Shown here piece by piece: positions 8,461 to 15,915 of a stretch of 21,034 nt of DNA (its first letter is position 1; every line of letters starts with the position of its first letter). Below the pieces are notes generated by a model. The model did no database searches. It saw nothing but the letters and a program-made list of their open reading frames with translations, and was not told the DNA's origin. This stretch comes from Campylobacterales bacterium (GTDB lineage: Bacteria > Campylobacterota > Campylobacteria > Campylobacterales > JALSKU01). The translations under genes and the position numbers were made by a program. The DNA is taken from assembly GCA_027038335.1 (NCBI GenBank), contig JALVWI010000004.1, forward strand, positions 1-21,034. The letters are read 5' to 3'.

Positions 8461-8488
8461 CTCATTTCTAAACTCTAAATCCTAATCA
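8461..8488. repeat. Degenerate heptamer tract
   Basis: The units CTCATTT, CTAAACT, CTAAATC and CTAATCA follow in register in the short gap between the cytochrome-like NosL gene and the small anchored protein gene. The last unit overlaps the stop codon of the upstream gene. It has the same CTAA core as the tracts at 9288 and 9849. Confidence 0.5.
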
Positions 8489-9184
8489 CTTTTTTTCATC
8501 AAGTGACCAAACAAGATCATCATTTAACTCATCAAATCTTTTTATAAATTTACCGAAATGGTCTTTTTTGAAGTTTTGTGCCTCTTTTAATGTTTTAAAA
8601 GGTATCAGCTCATTTCCCATAGGTCCTAAAACATTACTCCAAAAAACATAATAAGCTTTTTTTGCATTTATACCTTTTTGAGTGTAATAGTCAGTTACTA
8701 TCATTTTAGTGATACTTTTTCTAAATTTCTTTATATCGTATTTACCATAGTCATCAGGGTTGAAGTAAAATTTCATCATATCCTTTACGCCATCAAAACT
8801 AAAGTGATGAATTTTACCATCTTTTTTAAAAAATATCTGAGCTGCCCATCTTGGATATTTATAAACCAACATACCGCATACCGGACATTTTTCTCCTTTA
8901 TGAACTACTACATTGCCAAAACTTCTTTTTTTACCTACTCTTTTTATATCCCACAGATAAAGAGTAACCGCTAAAAGTTGCTTTTTCCCTAGCCTTTTAC
9001 ACAAATGTTTATCTTTTATAGCTTTTTGTAAAGATGAAATATCACTATAATTTTTTGGATAAATTTGCTTACAAACTTTTTGATATATCTTTTTACCCAT
9101 AGGATAATATATCACTTTCTTTTGAGCATCAGTGATAGCAAAAAGCGAAGTAAACAAAAGCAAGAAAATAAGTAGCTTTTTCAT
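8486..9184 (-). CDS. NosL-related protein with haem-less cytochrome c-like N-terminus
   Basis: A 232-residue secreted protein (signal peptide about 1-20). Residues 28-80 read like a small cytochrome c: MGKKIYQKVC at the start and LGKKQLLAVTLYLW at the end. The CxxCH haem site is absent; single cysteines C38 and C62 remain and could form a disulfide. From about 98 a NosL-type domain follows with CPVCGM (100-105), IHHFSFDGVKDMMKFYF and INAKKAYYVFWSNVLGP. Its C-terminal half is clearly paralogous to the next gene upstream (9319-9792). NosL domains bind Cu(I), so this could be a copper chaperone or NosZ maturation factor; the exact job is inferred. It has its own TATAAT promoter box and ends just before the small anchored protein gene. 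Confidence 0.75.
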   Translation of the reverse strand: MKKLLIFLLLFTSLFAITDAQKKVIYYPMGKKIYQKVCKQIYPKNYSDISSLQKAIKDKHLCKRLGKKQLLAVTLYLWDIKRVGKKRSFGNVVVHKGEKCPVCGMLVYKYPRWAAQIFFKKDGKIHHFSFDGVKDMMKFYFNPDDYGKYDIKKFRKSITKMIVTDYYTQKGINAKKAYYVFWSNVLGPMGNELIPFKTLKEAQNFKKDHFGKFIKRFDELNDDLVWSLDEKK

Positions 9185-9214
9185 AATTTTCCCCTATTAT
9201 AAAGATAAGATAGG

Positions 9215-9220
9215 ATTATA
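9215..9220 (-). promoter_or_regulatory. -10 box for the accessory NosL/ABC operon
   Basis: The minus strand reads GGTATAATCC, a perfect TATAAT, 30 nt upstream of the ATG at 9184. No -35 hexamer and no FNR-type box are visible at the matching distance, unlike the nosZ and nosB promoters. It may let the accessory genes 8486-3797 be expressed apart from the nos operon. Confidence 0.5.
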
Positions 9221-9261
9221 CCAAGCAAGTGTTAATTGTTTGTTAATTAAATAGCTAGAAA

Positions 9262-9315
9262 CTTAGGGCTTAAGGCTTGGAGCAAAACCTAAAACCTAAG
9301 CCCTAAATCCTAATT
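9262..9315. repeat. Inverted heptamer tracts, possible hairpin
   Basis: The left tract has units CTTAGGG, CTTAAGG and CTTGGAG (9262-9282). After five bases the right tract has CCTAAAA, CCTAAGC, CCTAAAT and CCTAATT (9288-9315). TTAGGGCTTA (9263-9272) and TAAGCCCTAA (9297-9306) are perfect inverted repeats of 10 bp with a 24-nt loop. The structure lies directly after the stop of the NosL-like gene at 9319 and upstream of the 9215 promoter. It may act as a weak terminator or processing site; no T-run follows on the minus strand. Confidence 0.6.
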
Positions 9316-9318
9316 TTA

Positions 9319-9792
9319 TCACATATCAAGATATTTGATAAGTCCCTTTGTAATCCTAGAAAATGGGAGTACTTTTGTTCCGCCGTATCTAGATTCAAAA
9401 AGTTTTATAGTAGTTTTGTCGGCAAAAGGTACCAAATCATCACCTTTAGGTCCTATAAGTCTGCTTCCAAAAACATATAAAGCTTTTTTGGCATCTAATG
9501 TTTTGCCTGTTATATAGTCTTGTACAACCATTTTCTTTATATCTTTATCTGTTTTTGCACCATACTCTTCATAAAACCAAGGTCTAAAGTAAAAATCCAT
9601 CATACTTTTAACTGAACTAAAATATGCCTTTTTTCCATTTTTCAGTTCAATCATACAAACCAAATTGCCATACTTATTAACATTCCAGTTAAAAAGCGGA
9701 TCTCTTGCATCTTTTGGAACTTTTAGTTCACCTGCTTGAGCTGACATGATACCAAATATCAAAAATAAACAGACCAACAATAACTTTTTCAT
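9319..9792 (-). CDS. NosL-related secreted protein lacking the CxxC metal site
   Basis: A 157-residue protein with a Sec signal peptide (cleavage likely after AQA, residue 20) and no lipobox. The mature part is paralogous to the C-terminal half of the protein encoded at 8486-9184: MMDFYFRPWFYEEYG, MVVQDYITGKTLDAKKALYVFGSRLIGPKG and a related C-terminus. Where NosL has CxxCGM, this protein has DPLFNWNVNKYGNLVCM, with only C46 left in the mature chain. It may have become a non-metal-binding partner of its paralogue. A good ribosome site (AAGGGG) precedes the ATG. It lies 83 nt after nosY in the direction of transcription, across a heptamer tract, and could still be read from the nos operon. Confidence 0.72.
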   Translation of the reverse strand: MKKLLLVCLFLIFGIMSAQAGELKVPKDARDPLFNWNVNKYGNLVCMIELKNGKKAYFSSVKSMMDFYFRPWFYEEYGAKTDKDIKKMVVQDYITGKTLDAKKALYVFGSRLIGPKGDDLVPFADKTTIKLFESRYGGTKVLPFSRITKGLIKYLDM

Positions 9793-9807
9793 ATATACCC
9801 CTTTCGT

Positions 9808-9876
9808 ATTAGTAATTTGTGATTAGTGATTGATACTTTCTACTCAATCCTAAAACCTAAAACCTAAATCCTATTT
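9808..9876. repeat. Two adjacent heptamer tracts between nosY and the NosL-like gene
   Basis: Units ATTAGTA, ATTTGTG, ATTAGTG and ATTGATA (9808-9835) and then, after 13 bases, CCTAAAA, CCTAAAA, CCTAAAT and CCTATTT (9849-9876) fill most of the 83-nt gap. The second tract ends at the nosY stop codon. The unit of the second tract is the same as in the right arm at 9288. Confidence 0.7.
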
Positions 9877-10703
9877 TACAATATATCTTTCTTTTTAAAT
9901 GAGACAAATCCAAAAATAGCAAATAATGCACCTACTACAACAGGATAGACAACTGAATAAACAATAAATAGTGTATGTCCAAAATTATCTAGTAAATAGT
10001 AAGCGACAGGTCCTATAACAGTAAGATCAGGATCAAAAAGACTAATAGCACCTACTCTAAAAACTTCCATAGGATTTAGTAGTGATATAGTTATGATAAG
10101 ATTGTCTGAAACTCTATCTTGAAGCATAAGACCTATAAGAGCTACATCTATAAAAGCCAACATTACTATCCATACCACGAACGATGCACCTATGGCAACA
10201 TCATGAGAGCGAACTATAGAGGAGATAAAAAATGCAATTCCTAAAAATGAAAACGACAAACCAAATAAAAGGCAAGAGTAGAGTATAAGCATATTATAAG
10301 GCAATGCTCCCCCTTTTAAAACTCCCCAAACAACTCCTAAAAATAGAGCTATGATAACCGGCAAAAATACTGTCAAAAATCTTCCAAGCATTTTACCCCA
10401 ATAGTAAGCATTTAGCGATATTGGAAATGATAGCATATATTCTAGTATATTACTCTCTTTATCACCTGCTATGGACTTGACCGTAGTAGTAAGTATAAAT
10501 ATAGGAAGTATTATGATAGTAACTTGCATATAAATAAGAAGTATCCTACTAAGTCCGCTAAAACCCATTACAACAGCATTTGTAATCCCTGTTATAAAAA
10601 ACAGTGCCATAAGTCCGCCAAAAACTATACTGTATATAAAAAACCATTTTGATTTAATAGACTCTTTTATATCCAGTTTTGCGACCAATAATAAATTTTT
10701 CAC
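9876..10703 (-). CDS. nosY: NosY-type ABC transporter permease
   Basis: Membrane subunit of the NosDFY copper-site assembly transporter. The 275 residues have an ABC-2 layout with six hydrophobic segments: one near 22-45, one after MQVTIIILPIFILTTTVKSIAGDKE, and four more to the C-terminus. The segment SIAGDKESNILEYMLSFPIS is the conserved NosY cytoplasmic region preceding ISLNAYYWGKMLGRF. The partner ATPase NosF is encoded at 11189 and NosD at 14666. It starts 2 nt after nosL ends and is the last gene of the compact nos operon before the heptamer-filled gap. Confidence 0.92.
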   Translation of the reverse strand: MKNLLLVAKLDIKESIKSKWFFIYSIVFGGLMALFFITGITNAVVMGFSGLSRILLIYMQVTIIILPIFILTTTVKSIAGDKESNILEYMLSFPISLNAYYWGKMLGRFLTVFLPVIIALFLGVVWGVLKGGALPYNMLILYSCLLFGLSFSFLGIAFFISSIVRSHDVAIGASFVVWIVMLAFIDVALIGLMLQDRVSDNLIITISLLNPMEVFRVGAISLFDPDLTVIGPVAYYLLDNFGHTLFIVYSVVYPVVVGALFAIFGFVSFKKKDIL

Positions 10704-10705
10704 TC

Positions 10706-11179
10706 TTAGTTTCCTTGTTCTTGTTTTTGCTGGTTGAACTTTTCAACCTTGTATATAACTTTTATAGCTTCTTGTAAAGTTAGTGGCTTTTCACCTTTTG
10801 GAAGTGTCTTTTTTGTAAAAGCTGCTATCCCATAAGCCATAGGAGTTATCATATCATCAGTATATAAAGCCTTTCTTGCATTTATCCACTTTCCGGTTTT
10901 TGCATCTGTTATCCAAATGATAGCCTTATCTTTCCATGGGATTTTATTTTCATCCATCCATAAAATTGCACATCCAATATCGTCAAAAAGATGATGTTTG
11001 CCTGTTTTTGGATTGATAACTTGTACGGCATATTTTCTTTCACTGATAGCCATATCGCATCTTTCACACATATCCCTATCCCAGTGCATTTTGATGGGTT
11101 TTGTTTTGTCTTTTTTTCCACATCCTGTAAAATTAAGCACAAATAAAAGTGATAATACTAAAAAAATTGCTCTTTTCAA
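10706..11179 (-). CDS. nosL: Copper chaperone lipoprotein NosL
   Basis: A 157-residue periplasmic Cu(I)-binding lipoprotein that supplies copper to the NosDFY/NosZ assembly path. The signal ends in a lipobox NFTGC (C20). The metal site is MCERCDM (37-43, C38, C41, M43), followed by HHLFDDIGCAILWMDE with C70, and WINARKALYTDDMITPMAYGIAAF, all NosL hallmarks. Of the four NosL-related proteins in the window this is the only one that is both a lipoprotein and has the intact CxxCDM, so it is the likely orthologue of the standard NosL. It sits 9 nt after nosF and 2 nt before nosY. Confidence 0.93.
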   Translation of the reverse strand: MKRAIFLVLSLLFVLNFTGCGKKDKTKPIKMHWDRDMCERCDMAISERKYAVQVINPKTGKHHLFDDIGCAILWMDENKIPWKDKAIIWITDAKTGKWINARKALYTDDMITPMAYGIAAFTKKTLPKGEKPLTLQEAIKVIYKVEKFNQQKQEQGN

Positions 11180-11188
11180 ATCCCCACC

Positions 11189-11836
11189 CTACTCTTCTAT
11201 CTTTCTATCTTCCGTAACTTTTCCAATATCAAGATAAATAAGTCTATTTGTTAAACCTTTTAAGTCTTCAAGACGGTGAGTTACATATATAACTGAGCTT
11301 TGCTCATCCAATCTTTTTAAAAGATGGTAAAAATTTTCTCTTCCTTTAGGGTCAAGATTGGCCGTAGGCTCATCAAATATATAAAGCTCACTTTTTCTTG
11401 CAAGTGCTATGGCTATAAGAAACTTTTGTTTCATACCTCCTGAAAGCTTAAAAAAAGGCTTATTGATATTTTTTCCGACATCAAGCTCCATATCTTCTGC
11501 CTCTCTTATGATAGACTCTTTATCAACTCCCGTAGTTGTACAAATATAGTTTATCAAATCATTCAAAGATATTTTTATAGGAGGTGGAAGCTGAGGAATG
11601 AAACTTATCTTTTTTAATATTTGAGTTCTTTTGACAACCGGATCCATTCCATCAACTTCTATCTTACCGCTGCTCAATCTATAATAACCCAATATCGCTC
11701 TTATGAGGGTAGTTTTGCCGGCACCGTTAGGTCCTAGCATCGCTATCTTATCACCCTCGTTGATGGTCAGAGTTATATCGTCAAGTACATTAACATCACC
11801 AAAGCTTTTTACAGCATTTTTGATATCAACAATCAT
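11189..11836 (-). CDS. nosF: NosF-type ABC transporter ATPase
   Basis: ATP-hydrolysing subunit that pairs with NosY and acts with periplasmic NosD in copper-centre assembly. In 215 residues: Walker A GPNGAGKT (35-42), Q-loop Q82 in FIPQLPPPIKISL, signature LSGGMKQK (131-138), Walker B LYIFDEPTANLDP (151-163) and H-loop VTHR. The short length fits NosF. It overlaps nosH by 4 nt (ATGA) and precedes nosL by 9 nt. Confidence 0.92.
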   Translation of the reverse strand: MIVDIKNAVKSFGDVNVLDDITLTINEGDKIAMLGPNGAGKTTLIRAILGYYRLSSGKIEVDGMDPVVKRTQILKKISFIPQLPPPIKISLNDLINYICTTTGVDKESIIREAEDMELDVGKNINKPFFKLSGGMKQKFLIAIALARKSELYIFDEPTANLDPKGRENFYHLLKRLDEQSSVIYVTHRLEDLKGLTNRLIYLDIGKVTEDRKIEE

Positions 11837-12744
11837 ACTAAATTCTTTAATCTAAATTGAAAATTGTAAGCATCAGTATGGCAAACATCAAAACATCTTC
11901 CACACATGATACAATCCCCGTTTATAACCATCTGTTTTGTTATACCTTTTTCTTTTCTTTCTCTATCATGTTTTGGTTTTATAAATTCTATCACATGATC
12001 TTCCGGACAAACTTGCAAACATGCTCCACAGTGATCACACTTATCGTTGTCCCATTGAACTCTTGTAGCACTTACCCAACCTACAAGATTGTATGTAGTT
12101 CCTACAGGGCATATATACTTACACCATGCTCTTCTTGAAACAAATATCTCAAAAAGTAGTATAATTAGAACCCAAACGATAGCCAAACTCCAACCATACA
12201 CGATAAATCTACTTAAAATTCCTATGGGATTTATAACTTCAAATACCAAATAACCATCTACTGCGGCAGCTATCAAAAAAACAGCCCAAAAGAAAAATCT
12301 AACTCTAGGGTCAAATTTTCTCTCTTTTATAATCTTTTTTCTAACAAGCTTCATGTGTATGTGTTCACCTATTTCGCTTAAAAAACCGTAAGGACAAACC
12401 CAACCACAATATGCTTTTCCACCAACCAATAGGTAAAAAACAAAAAGAGTAGAAGTCCCTATGATGACATTGGTATGCACGTGATGTTCTGCAGCAAATA
12501 TTTCAAGCCCTGTAAAAAGGTCTATCATATGAAAACCTAAAAGTCTTGAACCATTAAGTGTTCCTTCAAGTACTTGAACATCTGCATTAAATGATAGAAA
12601 AAAGAAAAGGTTTATCACAATGATACTCATCCATCTCCAAGCTCTCCAAGTAAGCCTAGTTTTACCGTTTTTATTTTTTTCTATCAGAGTTGAAAGCAAG
12701 GAAGCTCTTACAAGCTCCCTTCCACTGTCATGATATCTATCCAT
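11833..12744 (-). CDS. nosH: NosH, NapH-like quinol-side membrane iron-sulfur protein
   Basis: Membrane protein of 303 residues that, with NosG, is thought to oxidise menaquinol and send electrons to NosC1/C2 and NosZ in organisms without NosR. It has an N-terminal helix (about 39-53), further helices near 97-110, 150-170 and 185-203, two cytoplasmic CxxxCP motifs (C113/C117 and C208/C212), and two 4Fe-4S motifs at the C-terminus, CDHCGACLQVC (236-246) and CIMCGRCFDVC (278-288). The C-terminal clusters should face the cytoplasm, as in NapH. It starts 12 nt after nosC2. Confidence 0.92.
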   Translation of the reverse strand: MDRYHDSGRELVRASLLSTLIEKNKNGKTRLTWRAWRWMSIIVINLFFFLSFNADVQVLEGTLNGSRLLGFHMIDLFTGLEIFAAEHHVHTNVIIGTSTLFVFYLLVGGKAYCGWVCPYGFLSEIGEHIHMKLVRKKIIKERKFDPRVRFFFWAVFLIAAAVDGYLVFEVINPIGILSRFIVYGWSLAIVWVLIILLFEIFVSRRAWCKYICPVGTTYNLVGWVSATRVQWDNDKCDHCGACLQVCPEDHVIEFIKPKHDRERKEKGITKQMVINGDCIMCGRCFDVCHTDAYNFQFRLKNLV

Positions 12745-12756
12745 AAACTTTACCTT

Positions 12757-13287
12757 TTATTGATTATTGTATTTATCCCATTTCTCTTTAAAAGTAGAAA
12801 TCTCAGTTGCTAATTTATTTAGTTTTTCATCATCCATCTTTTGAAGCAATCCATACATTACATAGTTTCTTCTTTTTCCGGACTTAAAGTCTTTTAACTG
12901 CTTGATGATAAACTCTTTTGATTTACCTACCAAGTTTGGTCCTATGATACCTCTACCGTTAACTCCATGACAAGATGAACAATTTTGCTTATAAAGTTTA
13001 CTTACTTTAAATGCGGCAGCATTACCCGCTTTATTTCTAAGAGCTTGAAGTTTATCATCCAACTCTTTATTTTTTGATTTTAATTGTTTTTCAGCCGCTG
13101 CTTTATTGTCAGCTTGAACATCTTCTTTGATAATAGTAGGTTTTTGAAGATGTACTTTTATCTCGGAAGCTTTTATAACTCTATGAATCTCTTGAAGCTT
13201 ATGAACTTGCTTATCAAGAGCATACATATGATAACTAGCCCACAGAGCCAATATTGTAGCAATTGCTGCGATAACATGTCTAATCAT
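12757..13287 (-). CDS. nosC2: NosC2, membrane-anchored monohaem cytochrome c
   Basis: Electron carrier to NosZ. It is a 176-residue protein with an N-terminal membrane anchor (about 4-25), a charged coiled-coil-like linker (about 28-85), and a C-terminal haem c domain with CSSCH, then GRGIIGPNLVGKS and YVMYGLLQKMDDEKL, which supply candidate axial methionines. I chose the ATG at 13285-13287 because AAGGA lies 6 nt upstream; the ATG two codons earlier would have no spacing to it. It overlaps the end of nosC1 by 8 nt. The haem domain resembles that of NosC1 (IIGP, FKSGKR), so the two are probably related by duplication. Confidence 0.88.
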   Translation of the reverse strand: MIRHVIAAIATILALWASYHMYALDKQVHKLQEIHRVIKASEIKVHLQKPTIIKEDVQADNKAAAEKQLKSKNKELDDKLQALRNKAGNAAAFKVSKLYKQNCSSCHGVNGRGIIGPNLVGKSKEFIIKQLKDFKSGKRRNYVMYGLLQKMDDEKLNKLATEISTFKEKWDKYNNQ

Positions 13288-13885
13288 TTTCATTCCTTAA
13301 TTTTAGTAATTTTTTATTAAAATCAGCTATCTCATTCGCTATAGCTTTAAGTTGTTTGTCACTCATTTGAGATACTAGACCTTTCATCAAAACATTTTTT
13401 CTTTTGCCTGATTTGAAGTCCATTAGTCTGCCATAGATGAACTTTCCATCTTTACCAAGAAGTGAAGGTCCTATGATACCGTTGCCGTAGTCATCATGAC
13501 AAGCCGAACAGTGCACCATAAAGTCATGGCTGAGTTTATTTATCATTAAGTTTATCTTTATCCTCTCATAAGGGGATCTTATATGAAGATATGCATCCAT
13601 TGTAGTTTTTTGATTTTTAGTATCCTCTTCATACTTATCTATAGCTTTAGCTTCTTTTGACTTATCTTGCTCATTATAAGAGTAGTAAAACTTACCGTTA
13701 TTTTGCTTGGAAGCTTCTTCTTTTTGATCTTTTTTCACATCACTTTTTACAGCATTTTGAGTGATCTTTATAGCTCCTGCATTTTCAACATCTTTTGTAC
13801 TACTCTCTTCTTTCTTTTTATTTCCGCATCCACCAAGCACAAAAAGAACTGCCAATGATAATGCTATCCATCTAAACTTAACCAT
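13280..13885 (-). CDS. nosC1: NosC1, monohaem cytochrome c lipoprotein
   Basis: Electron carrier of the nos electron chain. From the ATG at 13883-13885 the product has 201 residues: a lipoprotein signal with lipobox LGGC (C20), a low-complexity charged linker (about 22-98), and a haem domain with CSACH (126-130), GNGIIGPSLLG, and GLVSQMSDKQL with a candidate axial methionine. An earlier in-frame start would prepend 32 residues that overlap nosG; I reject it because a GGGGAGAG ribosome site lies 5 nt before the chosen ATG and the true signal peptide starts there. It overlaps the nosG stop by 8 nt and nosC2 by 8 nt. Confidence 0.9.
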   Translation of the reverse strand: MVKFRWIALSLAVLFVLGGCGNKKKEESSTKDVENAGAIKITQNAVKSDVKKDQKEEASKQNNGKFYYSYNEQDKSKEAKAIDKYEEDTKNQKTTMDAYLHIRSPYERIKINLMINKLSHDFMVHCSACHDDYGNGIIGPSLLGKDGKFIYGRLMDFKSGKRKNVLMKGLVSQMSDKQLKAIANEIADFNKKLLKLRNEND

Positions 13886-14669
13886 TTTTACTCTCCCCAT
13901 ATATTTCTTTGTAAGTTGCTCTTGGAACAATTTCAAGGACATCAGTAGGACAAAGCTCAACACAAGCTCCACATCCCACACATGCTTTTCTTATCTCAGG
14001 CAATTTACCGGTTTTATGATCTACTAAGCCTATTGCAAGTGATGGATCAGGTATGAAAGGACACATATCTGCACAAATTGTACAAACTTTTCCTTCAAAT
14101 TTATCCAACTTTTCCAATACTTGTTTTTGTAGAGTATATTTTTCAGGATCATTTGGACTCATTATAAGTTCTTTATTTTCCCTCTCTTTTTTTGAAAGGA
14201 CTTTTGTATGATCATATATCCTATCTATGGCACTTCTTGGAACTTTTTCATTTTTTAGTGCCAAACAAGCATTTGGTCTTTTTACTACGGCAACTCCCAT
14301 GTGAACTTTATCTATACTGTCACTTTCATGATCAAGCGCACCGGTAGGACAAGCCAATATACAAGGAAATGCTTTACACAGATAGCAACCTCTTTCTCTA
14401 GGAACTATATAAGCTGTGCCAAACCCTGCTTTACCTTCAACTCCTTCAAGTTTTATACAGTCATACGGGCACACTTGCAAGCATTGTCCACACTTTATAC
14501 AAAGTGAAAGATAATTTTTTTCAGGTACCGCACCGGGGGGTCTAAGTCTTTTCTCTTTAGGCTTGAACTCAGGTGCCAAAGCTATACCTCCGGCAGACAC
14601 AACTCCCAAGATGCCTAGTCCCGTAGCCTTTTTTATAAAATCTCTTCTTTTTTTCTCTTCTGGCGTCAT
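13878..14669 (-). CDS. nosG: NosG, NapG-like periplasmic ferredoxin with Tat signal
   Basis: A 263-residue protein exported folded by Tat (KKRRDFIKKATG, 6-17). It should carry four 4Fe-4S clusters: CIKCGQCLQVC (57-67), CYLCKAFPCILAC (95-107), CTICADMC (196-203) and CVGCGACVELC (230-240). It is expected to pass electrons from menaquinol and NosH to the NosC cytochromes. It overlaps nosD by 4 nt and nosC1 by 8 nt. NapG is the main alternative family name; the nos context decides. Confidence 0.92.
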   Translation of the reverse strand: MTPEEKKRRDFIKKATGLGILGVVSAGGIALAPEFKPKEKRLRPPGAVPEKNYLSLCIKCGQCLQVCPYDCIKLEGVEGKAGFGTAYIVPRERGCYLCKAFPCILACPTGALDHESDSIDKVHMGVAVVKRPNACLALKNEKVPRSAIDRIYDHTKVLSKKERENKELIMSPNDPEKYTLQKQVLEKLDKFEGKVCTICADMCPFIPDPSLAIGLVDHKTGKLPEIRKACVGCGACVELCPTDVLEIVPRATYKEIYGESKNG

Positions 14670-15913
14670 AGTATCTTACTCTCTTTCATAATGGGGTGTT
14701 TATCCTCCAACAATTTTACAGGCTCAGAAATCGGAGCCAATTTAGCTATAAAGTTTAGTATGGATATCACCGGAGATCCATAGAAAAACCTTATATTTGG
14801 GTTTAGCAACCAAACTTTATCCGCATATTGATAGTCTATGTAAGGATTGTCTCCTATTCCATCACCGTTTTTATCAAAACCTTCATAATCATCCCAATAA
14901 TTCTCATCCCAAACATTTTGTAAAACTTTGGAATTCATAGAATCATTTACAACATTTTCCATATTGCCTTTTATTATATTGTGTTTAAATATATTGGCGA
15001 TACTTAAAGAGTGAAATTTTACTCCTATACTATTATACAAAAATCTATTGTTTTCGATATAGTCATGAGTTCCCGGCTCAAACGGAGACCTATCAAAAAA
15101 CATCCCTCTTGCACAATATATGATGGTATTATCTTTGATAGTAAAATTTGAGGAATCTTTAAGTCCTATTCCGACTCCTGTTGTCCCCATAGAATTTTCT
15201 ATCAAATTGCCGTAAGCTTCACTATCTTTGGAATACATAAAGTAAATCCCTACCGAATTATGCTTATAGACATTATCTTTTACTATATTTTTACCTGCAT
15301 ACATAAAGTGCAAAGAGTATCTTCCATATTCGCCTCTATTTTTTTCTATCAAATTCCCGTGACTATACCAAACAACAAAATCCCTAGACTTATACAGTAC
15401 ATTGCCTTTTATAAGATTGTCATTGCTATACCAAAGTCTTACTCCGTCACCTCTAAGACCTAAAGCATACTTTTTTGATGTTATATAGTTATTGATAATC
15501 TTAGAATTGCTCACCATTTGTAAGTCAATTCCAAAAAGACAGTCAACTATACGATTATTTTTAATGGTAACATTTTGTATCAAAGAATCATTTGACCCGT
15601 GGGCATTTTTTACTGAAATGCCGGCATCGACTCTTTCATGCTCATTACCGCTATGTCTGATAGTTAGATTTTGGATAGTTACACCTGAACTTTTTATAGA
15701 TATAACTGTTCCTTTTCCATCTCCTTCAATGATAGCTTTTTGGTTTTTACCATCTATGATAAGAGGCTTATTTATCACAATATTACCCTTGTAGATACCT
15801 GCCGGCAACTCAAGCTTTGAGCCCGGTTTTGCGGCATTTATGGCATCTTGAAGTATATTTTTTCCAAAAAGCAAAGATGAAAACAATAAAACTACCAAAA
15901 CTGTTTTTTTCAA
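14666..15913 (-). CDS. nosD: NosD, periplasmic copper-assembly beta-helix protein
   Basis: A 415-residue secreted protein (signal about 1-17) made of CASH/parallel beta-helix repeats, visible as recurring N-x-I/V and G-N-x-I motifs (for example NLTIRHSGNEHE, NVTIKNNRIVDCLFGID, NYITSKKYALGLRGDGVRL, NLIEKNRGEYGRYSLHFMYA). After the helix comes WDENYWDDYEGFDKNGDGIGD, a NosD hallmark. It works with NosF and NosY to build the CuZ centre. It starts 2 nt after nosB ends and overlaps nosG by 4 nt. Confidence 0.93.
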   Translation of the reverse strand: MKKTVLVVLLFSSLLFGKNILQDAINAAKPGSKLELPAGIYKGNIVINKPLIIDGKNQKAIIEGDGKGTVISIKSSGVTIQNLTIRHSGNEHERVDAGISVKNAHGSNDSLIQNVTIKNNRIVDCLFGIDLQMVSNSKIINNYITSKKYALGLRGDGVRLWYSNDNLIKGNVLYKSRDFVVWYSHGNLIEKNRGEYGRYSLHFMYAGKNIVKDNVYKHNSVGIYFMYSKDSEAYGNLIENSMGTTGVGIGLKDSSNFTIKDNTIIYCARGMFFDRSPFEPGTHDYIENNRFLYNSIGVKFHSLSIANIFKHNIIKGNMENVVNDSMNSKVLQNVWDENYWDDYEGFDKNGDGIGDNPYIDYQYADKVWLLNPNIRFFYGSPVISILNFIAKLAPISEPVKLLEDKHPIMKESKIL

Positions 15914-15915
15914 AA

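Noticed and set aside
9830..9847. TTGATACTTTCTACTCAA as an FNR-type box before the 9319 gene
   Set aside because: The half-sites are too far apart (18 bp instead of 14), the right arm is imperfect, and it overlaps a heptamer tract.
9849..9876. Telomere-like TTTAGG repeats or a chromosome end
   Set aside because: The complement of CCTAAAA/CCTAAAT looks telomeric, but the tract is short, internal and flanked by normal genes.
10909..11142. A 77-codon minus-strand frame inside nosL
   Set aside because: Out-of-frame shadow of nosL, which has clear motifs and a lipobox in the other frame.
13886..13981. Longer N-terminus for nosC1
   Set aside because: These codons overlap nosG in another frame; the ribosome site and lipoprotein signal mark the ATG at 13885.
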